43,756 bases of DNA, taken from positions 1 through 43,756 of the forward strand of contig LBPF01000010.1 in NCBI GenBank assembly GCA_000990005.1. Direction: 5' to 3'. The first letter of the stretch is position 1, and every line of letters begins with the position of its first letter. The position numbers and the translations under genes were made by a program. Under the pieces are notes generated by a model. The model had not been told where the DNA came from, did not search any database, and worked only from the letters and a program-made list of their open reading frames with translations. The stretch comes from Candidatus Woesebacteria bacterium GW2011_GWB1_33_38 (GTDB lineage Bacteria; Patescibacteriota; Microgenomatia; UBA8517). This document shows, in pieces, positions 37,530 through 43,756 of the stretch.

Positions 37530-38858
37530 GTGGAAACAGAAAAAAAGAAATTTCCAATTAAAAAACTCCTTACAGTAATTGGCGCACTTTTAGTTGTTGT
37601 TGTTTTGGGGTTTTTGGTAAAGACTTTGTTTTTTAAAAATACAAATATTGGATCAGGAGGAGAAATTGTATGGTGGGGACTTTGGGAAGATGATGCAACA
37701 ATTGCAACACTAATTAGTAGCTATCAAGCTAAAAATCCCAATGTAAAGATTAAATATGTTAAGCAATCAAAGGAAGATTACAGAGAGAGACTAACAAATG
37801 CTCTTGTCAAAGGAACAGGCCCTGATATTTTTAGGTATCACAATACTTGGGTTCCAATGTTTAGAGCTGAGCTTGATAAGATACCGTCGAGTGTCTATTC
37901 AGTAGCAGATTTTGCAAATACTTTTTACCCCGTAGCGGTTGCTGATTTGACTAATGGAACTTCTCTCGTTGGTATACCTTTAGAATATGACGGCTTAACA
38001 CTTTTTATAAATGAAGACATTTTTGAACAAAGTGGTAAAAGCATCCCCACTACTTGGAACGATGTTAGACAAACTTCTCGTGAATTAACCATTAAGGATG
38101 AGAGAGGAAGTATTACTCAGTCAGGAATTGCTTTAGGAAGGACCGAAAATGTAGATCATTGGCCAGAGATACTTGGATTAATGATGCTTCAAAACGGGGT
38201 AGATTTAACACACCCCACTGGAAAGCTTGCAGAAGATGCTTTAGAATTTTACACAATTTTTTCTTCAGTTGACGGTGTTTGGGATGCAACATTACCTTCC
38301 TCAACAGTAGCTTTTGCTGGTGGAAAAGTAGCAATGTATTTAGGTCCCTCTTGGCGAGCATTTGAAATACGTCTACAAAATCCAAACTTGAGATTTAAAA
38401 CTGTATTAGTTCCACAGTTACCCAAAACTTCTGCTAATGAACCAGATGTAAACTATGCCAGTTATTGGGCAGAAGGAGTTTCTGTTAAAAGTAAAAATAA
38501 AGTAGAATCGTGGAAGTTTTTAAAGTATTTGTCAGAAAAGGAAAACTTGCAAAGCTTTTATCAAACAGCATCAAAAGTCAGAATGTTCGGAGAACCATAT
38601 CCAAGGGTGGACATGGAAACTCTTCTTTCTGATCATCCAATAATCGGTTCAACCGTAAAAGGTGCAAAAACAGCACAGACTTGGTTTTTGCAAAGTAGAA
38701 CCTGGGATGGACCCACTGGCATAAATAGTCAAATCAATAAATATTTTGAAGATGCAGTTAATGCTGTTAACTCAGGAAAAGAAGTAGCAAAATCTCTTGA
38801 GCCTGTTGCTTCCGGTGTAATTCAGGTATTATCACAGTATGGAATTAAGATCCAATAA
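37530..38858 (+). CDS. ABC transporter extracellular solute-binding protein
   Basis: GEIVWWGLWEDDATIATLISSYQAKNPNVKIKYVKQSKEDYRERLTNALVKGTGPDIFR. Confidence 0.9.
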   Translation: METEKKKFPIKKLLTVIGALLVVVVLGFLVKTLFFKNTNIGSGGEIVWWGLWEDDATIATLISSYQAKNPNVKIKYVKQSKEDYRERLTNALVKGTGPDIFRYHNTWVPMFRAELDKIPSSVYSVADFANTFYPVAVADLTNGTSLVGIPLEYDGLTLFINEDIFEQSGKSIPTTWNDVRQTSRELTIKDERGSITQSGIALGRTENVDHWPEILGLMMLQNGVDLTHPTGKLAEDALEFYTIFSSVDGVWDATLPSSTVAFAGGKVAMYLGPSWRAFEIRLQNPNLRFKTVLVPQLPKTSANEPDVNYASYWAEGVSVKSKNKVESWKFLKYLSEKENLQSFYQTASKVRMFGEPYPRVDMETLLSDHPIIGSTVKGAKTAQTWFLQSRTWDGPTGINSQINKYFEDAVNAVNSGKEVAKSLEPVASGVIQVLSQYGIKIQ

Positions 38859-39633
38859 TTTTTCATCCATCAAATATCACGATATTTTTGATTTTAAGCT
38901 AACAAAAGAAGAACTTGTTAGATGGCAGTATAAGCAAAGCTTGCCTTCTGCTGAAGGTAAAAATCTTAAAGAAACAACGCGTGGCATTAAAAACAAAAGT
39001 AGACTTCAAAGAGAAATATATTCTCAAGAAAAACTAAAAATTGCAAAAAAAACAGCTAAGTTAATTTCAATTCTTCCAACAGTTAAATTTATTGGAATAA
39101 CTGGAGCCTTGGCTATGAATAATGCGGGTAAAAATAGTGATATAGATTTAATGATTGTAACTTCTCACAACAAGTTATGGACAACACGTTTATTAGTTTA
39201 TGGATTGTTATGGGTTACTGATTACAAATTAAGAAAACCAAAAAATGATATTGAAAAAGACAGACTTTGTCTTAATCTATGGCTTGATGAGCAAGATTTG
39301 GTTTGGAGTAAATCTGATAGAAACATTTATACCGCCCACGAGATTGCTCAAATTGTGCCACTTATTAATAAAGACAAAACATATGAAAAATTTCTGTGGG
39401 AAAATCGCTGGATTCTTAATTTTTGGCCAAATAGTGTTGAAATTCTAAACCCTAATATCGAAAAACTAAACAAATCACAATTATTAATATTTAATTCTTT
39501 AAATTTGATTGCATATAAATTGCAATATTTGTATATGAAACCAAAAATCACTCGTGAAGTGGTTACTCTTACTCGTGCCATCTTCCATCCGAACGACTGG
39601 GGGAAAGTAGTAATTGCTAAACTATCCTCTTGA
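38839..39633 (+). CDS. Nucleotidyltransferase-domain protein
   Basis: IGITGALAMNNAGKNSDIDLMIVT. Confidence 0.75.
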   Translation: MELRSNNFSSIKYHDIFDFKLTKEELVRWQYKQSLPSAEGKNLKETTRGIKNKSRLQREIYSQEKLKIAKKTAKLISILPTVKFIGITGALAMNNAGKNSDIDLMIVTSHNKLWTTRLLVYGLLWVTDYKLRKPKNDIEKDRLCLNLWLDEQDLVWSKSDRNIYTAHEIAQIVPLINKDKTYEKFLWENRWILNFWPNSVEILNPNIEKLNKSQLLIFNSLNLIAYKLQYLYMKPKITREVVTLTRAIFHPNDWGKVVIAKLSS

Positions 39634-39657
39634 CACAAGAAAGTTACTATGTAAAAA
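39630..39657 (+). promoter_or_regulatory. groES promoter TTGACA-16-TAAAAA
   Basis: Followed by TAGCACTC at 39658-39665 (CIRCE-like half-site). Confidence 0.5.
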
Positions 39658-39682
39658 TAGCACTCAAGCATATTAATTGCCA

Positions 39683-41601
<1,919 letters not shown>

Positions 41602-41603
41602 GC

Positions 41604-42284
41604 TTATCTAGGTAAGACAGATAAAGGGTTTAAAGTTACTCCATGGTCTCTGATTTCAAGATGTAAATGATCACCGAATGAACGTCCTGTTGCACCCATT
41701 TCACCAACTTTAGTGTTAGTTGTAACTTCTTGACCTAGGGTAACATTTATTTTTGACATATGGGCATATAAAGATGTTAGATCATTACCATGATCAATTA
41801 TGACTGAATTACCATATGCAAATTTAGAATGGTCAATTGAAATTACCTTACCTTTTTTAATTGGCTTAATTGTATCTCCTGTTATTCCATCAAGATCCAG
41901 TCCTGGATGGAAAAAATTATACCCTTGAGTGATTCTTACTAGATCAGTAGGGAACTGCGTACCAATTTCTGTGCTAATAGGAGTTTCTGTTCCATCAACT
42001 GCATAAACTGGTGTTCCAGTTTGAATATTACCAATTGCAGTATTAGTCATGAAAGAGCTAGCCACAATCATTAGAGCCATATTGGTGCCCAATAAAGCTC
42101 TGACTCTTTTGTGTTCAAAGAGGTGTCTAAAGAGCTTTCTGGTTATTCCTCCAACTCTATACTTTAGGTTTAAAAGTTTGACACTAGGAATAATAGGTTC
42201 ATCCAAAGAAGATTTACGCCTTTTTATGAATCTAAAATTCATAGACAGACGATATTTAGGCAGACTTAAAATTATGTGTTTCAT
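41604..42284 (-). CDS. M23 family peptidase
   Basis: GYNFFHPGLDLDGITGDTIKPIKKGKVISIDHSKFAYGNSVIIDHGNDLTSLYAHMSKI...GDHLHLEIRD. Confidence 0.9.
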   Translation of the reverse strand: MKHIILSLPKYRLSMNFRFIKRRKSSLDEPIIPSVKLLNLKYRVGGITRKLFRHLFEHKRVRALLGTNMALMIVASSFMTNTAIGNIQTGTPVYAVDGTETPISTEIGTQFPTDLVRITQGYNFFHPGLDLDGITGDTIKPIKKGKVISIDHSKFAYGNSVIIDHGNDLTSLYAHMSKINVTLGQEVTTNTKVGEMGATGRSFGDHLHLEIRDHGVTLNPLSVLPR

Positions 42285-42289
42285 GAAAT

Positions 42290-42315
42290 AAAAAATCCCG
42301 CAAATATCTTGCGAG
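42290..42315 (-). terminator. Terminator-like hairpin plus U-run
   Basis: Minus strand CTCGCAA-GATAT-TTGCGGG then ATTTTTTAT; lies between tRNA-Cys and the M23 gene. Confidence 0.6.
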
Positions 42316-42378
42316 ATGTGGCTATTTTACCATACAAAAGGCACTAAAGTCAAATTATGGGGTACATTTTGAGTATTG

Positions 42379-42450
42379 AGACCAGAGCGGGAATCGGACC
42401 CGCGCATAGAAGTTTTGCAGACTCCCGTGTTTCCACTTCACCATCTGGTC
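42379..42450 (-). tRNA. tRNA-Cys (anticodon GCA)
   Basis: GACCAGATGGTGAAGTGGAAACACGGGAGTCTGCAAAACTTCTATGCGCGGGTCCGATTCCCGCTCTGGTCT folds as a cloverleaf; CCA not encoded. Confidence 0.93.
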
Positions 42451-42519
42451 ATCAAGCTTATATTGTAGCATAGACTTTTTGTTTTAGTCTCATATTCTGC
42501 TACACTTCATTAAGTAAAA

Positions 42520-43362
42520 ATGAAAAAGAAAATAATATCTGGTATTTTATCAATAATTGGAATTTTACTTGTTGGGTTGTCAATTCTTTATTTTTTAAAT
42601 TTCTTTGAACCACAAAAAGCTGGAATATTAATTGAATCTGATCCAATTGCAACAATTTTTATTGATGGTCAAGAAATGGGTAAAACCCCATATGAAGCTG
42701 AGTTTAAGCCGAAAGAAATAATGATCAAAATTAAACCAGAGAGTTTAGAAGGGCAAATATTTGATGATTATGAGACAAAAGTTAATTTAATCTCAGGTAT
42801 TAAAACAGTAGTAATAAAGACGTTCAGGGAAAGCGAGGATTATTCAAGCGGAGTAGTGGTTTCTTTTGAAAAAGTTTCTAATAACAATTCATATGTAACC
42901 GTTGTTTCCATCCCTGATAATGCACAAGTTTTGATTGATGACAAGGTGTATGGATATACACCTATGAGAATTACTGTACCTGGGGGAGATCATAATTTAC
43001 TGGTTGTAGCAGATAAATACTTAAAGAAACAGCTTCCAATTAGAGTTTATAAAGGCTATAAATTAACAGCTTTTGTAAAACTGGCCAAATCAAATGAACC
43101 CGAACAAACTCAAGTGGAACAAAAAGTTGATGAGGTACTTTTTAGAATAAAAATAGATAAAGTAGACACAGGTTTTTTGAGAGTTAGAGAAGGGGCCAGT
43201 GTAGGTTTTCCTGAAGTTGGACAAGTTAAACCTGGAGAAGAATATGATGTAATTGAAACAGGGGAAAACAACAAATGGTACAAAATTAAATTTGGAGAAA
43301 ATGAAGGCCTGCCTGCCGGCAGGCAGGGCTGGGTCAGTGCAGAATTTGTAACTAAAATATGA
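42520..43362 (+). CDS. PEGA-domain protein with C-terminal SH3-like domain
   Basis: PIATIFIDGQEMGKTPYEAEFKP and DNAQVLIDDKVYGYTPMRITVPGGDHNLLV; FLRVREGAS...WYKIKFGENEG...WVSAEFV. Confidence 0.85.
   Translation: MKKKIISGILSIIGILLVGLSILYFLNFFEPQKAGILIESDPIATIFIDGQEMGKTPYEAEFKPKEIMIKIKPESLEGQIFDDYETKVNLISGIKTVVIKTFRESEDYSSGVVVSFEKVSNNNSYVTVVSIPDNAQVLIDDKVYGYTPMRITVPGGDHNLLVVADKYLKKQLPIRVYKGYKLTAFVKLAKSNEPEQTQVEQKVDEVLFRIKIDKVDTGFLRVREGASVGFPEVGQVKPGEEYDVIETGENNKWYKIKFGENEGLPAGRQGWVSAEFVTKI
43308..43327. repeat. 20-bp perfect palindrome CCTGCCTGCCGGCAGGCAGG inside the SH3 domain
   Basis: Encodes LPAGRQ within GEG-LPAGRQG-WVSAEF. Confidence 0.9.
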
Positions 43363-43538
43363 AAAATAAACAAATACAAGTTATATTAAAAGGCTTAGAA
43401 GGTTTAATTAGGATGAAGAAAAAATATCCTCACATAAAATTTGGTCTTTCTGATGATGATCTGGCAATATATGATACAGAGGCGTGGTACAAATTGCATT
43501 CAAAGGACAAAGAAAACAAACAAAAAGGTGTAGAGTGA
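43359..43538 (+). CDS. Short hypothetical protein (59 aa)
   Basis: ATGA overlap with the upstream gene; MKNKQIQVILKGLEGLIRMKKKYPHIKFGLSDDDLAIYDTEAWYKLHSKDKENKQKGVE*. Confidence 0.5.
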   Translation: MKNKQIQVILKGLEGLIRMKKKYPHIKFGLSDDDLAIYDTEAWYKLHSKDKENKQKGVE

Positions 43539-43756
43539 ATAATAAAAATCTTGATTTAAAAGATGTGGCAACTTTTGATCAACATTTTGCCCGCGCTGGC
43601 TTCACAGTCTTCAAGTAAGGAACGTCAAACTAATGTCAAGATAATCATTTCACACTAACAGGACTTACGCAATTTAACCAAATTCAAAGCTAACTGTGGG
43701 GTTAGTGAGATATTGTCCTATAGATTCCTTTATAATTTCTCTTTTTGTTTGATACC

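Noticed and set aside
43540-43756. Further coding sequence at the right edge
   Set aside because: Only a short open stretch (NNKNLDLKDVATFDQHFARAGFTVFK*) beginning with GTG; insufficient evidence.

Overview
The 43.8 kb window looks like the oriC-proximal region of a Patescibacteria/CPR genome, most likely Microgenomates-like (lineage is inference from AT-rich compact genes, DUF4012, PrgI/VirB4 cluster and the LPAGRQG palindrome). The standard genetic code fits. Left ~21 kb is an accessory island: a PrgI/VirB6/VirB4-type secretion locus (VirB4 carries a LAGLIDADG intein in its P-loop) interleaved with at least six toxin-antitoxin-like modules and several unassigned structured RNA candidates. 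Right part is core: dnaN-dnaA with a recognisable oriC, rpmH-rnpA-yidD-yidC-jag, O-antigen ligase-like, RNase HI, DUF4012, bL25, valS, tsaD, a TsaC-TsaE fusion, DedA, VanW, a sugar-binding protein, groES-groEL, M23 peptidase, tRNA-Cys, PEGA/SH3. Main candidates for something undescribed: (1) a 165-nt tRNA-like RNA with serine-type acceptor features and a long extra arm but no canonical anticodon arm; (2) tandem copies of a truncated VirB6 leader mini-gene alternating with MazF/PemK-like genes, with overlapping divergent promoters and a covarying hairpin; (3) a window-wide promoter rule TGnTAnnnT-N6-start implying pervasive leaderless transcription; (4) dispersed micro-repeats and a palindrome inserted in frame into essential genes. 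All family names come from reading motifs; no database search was run.
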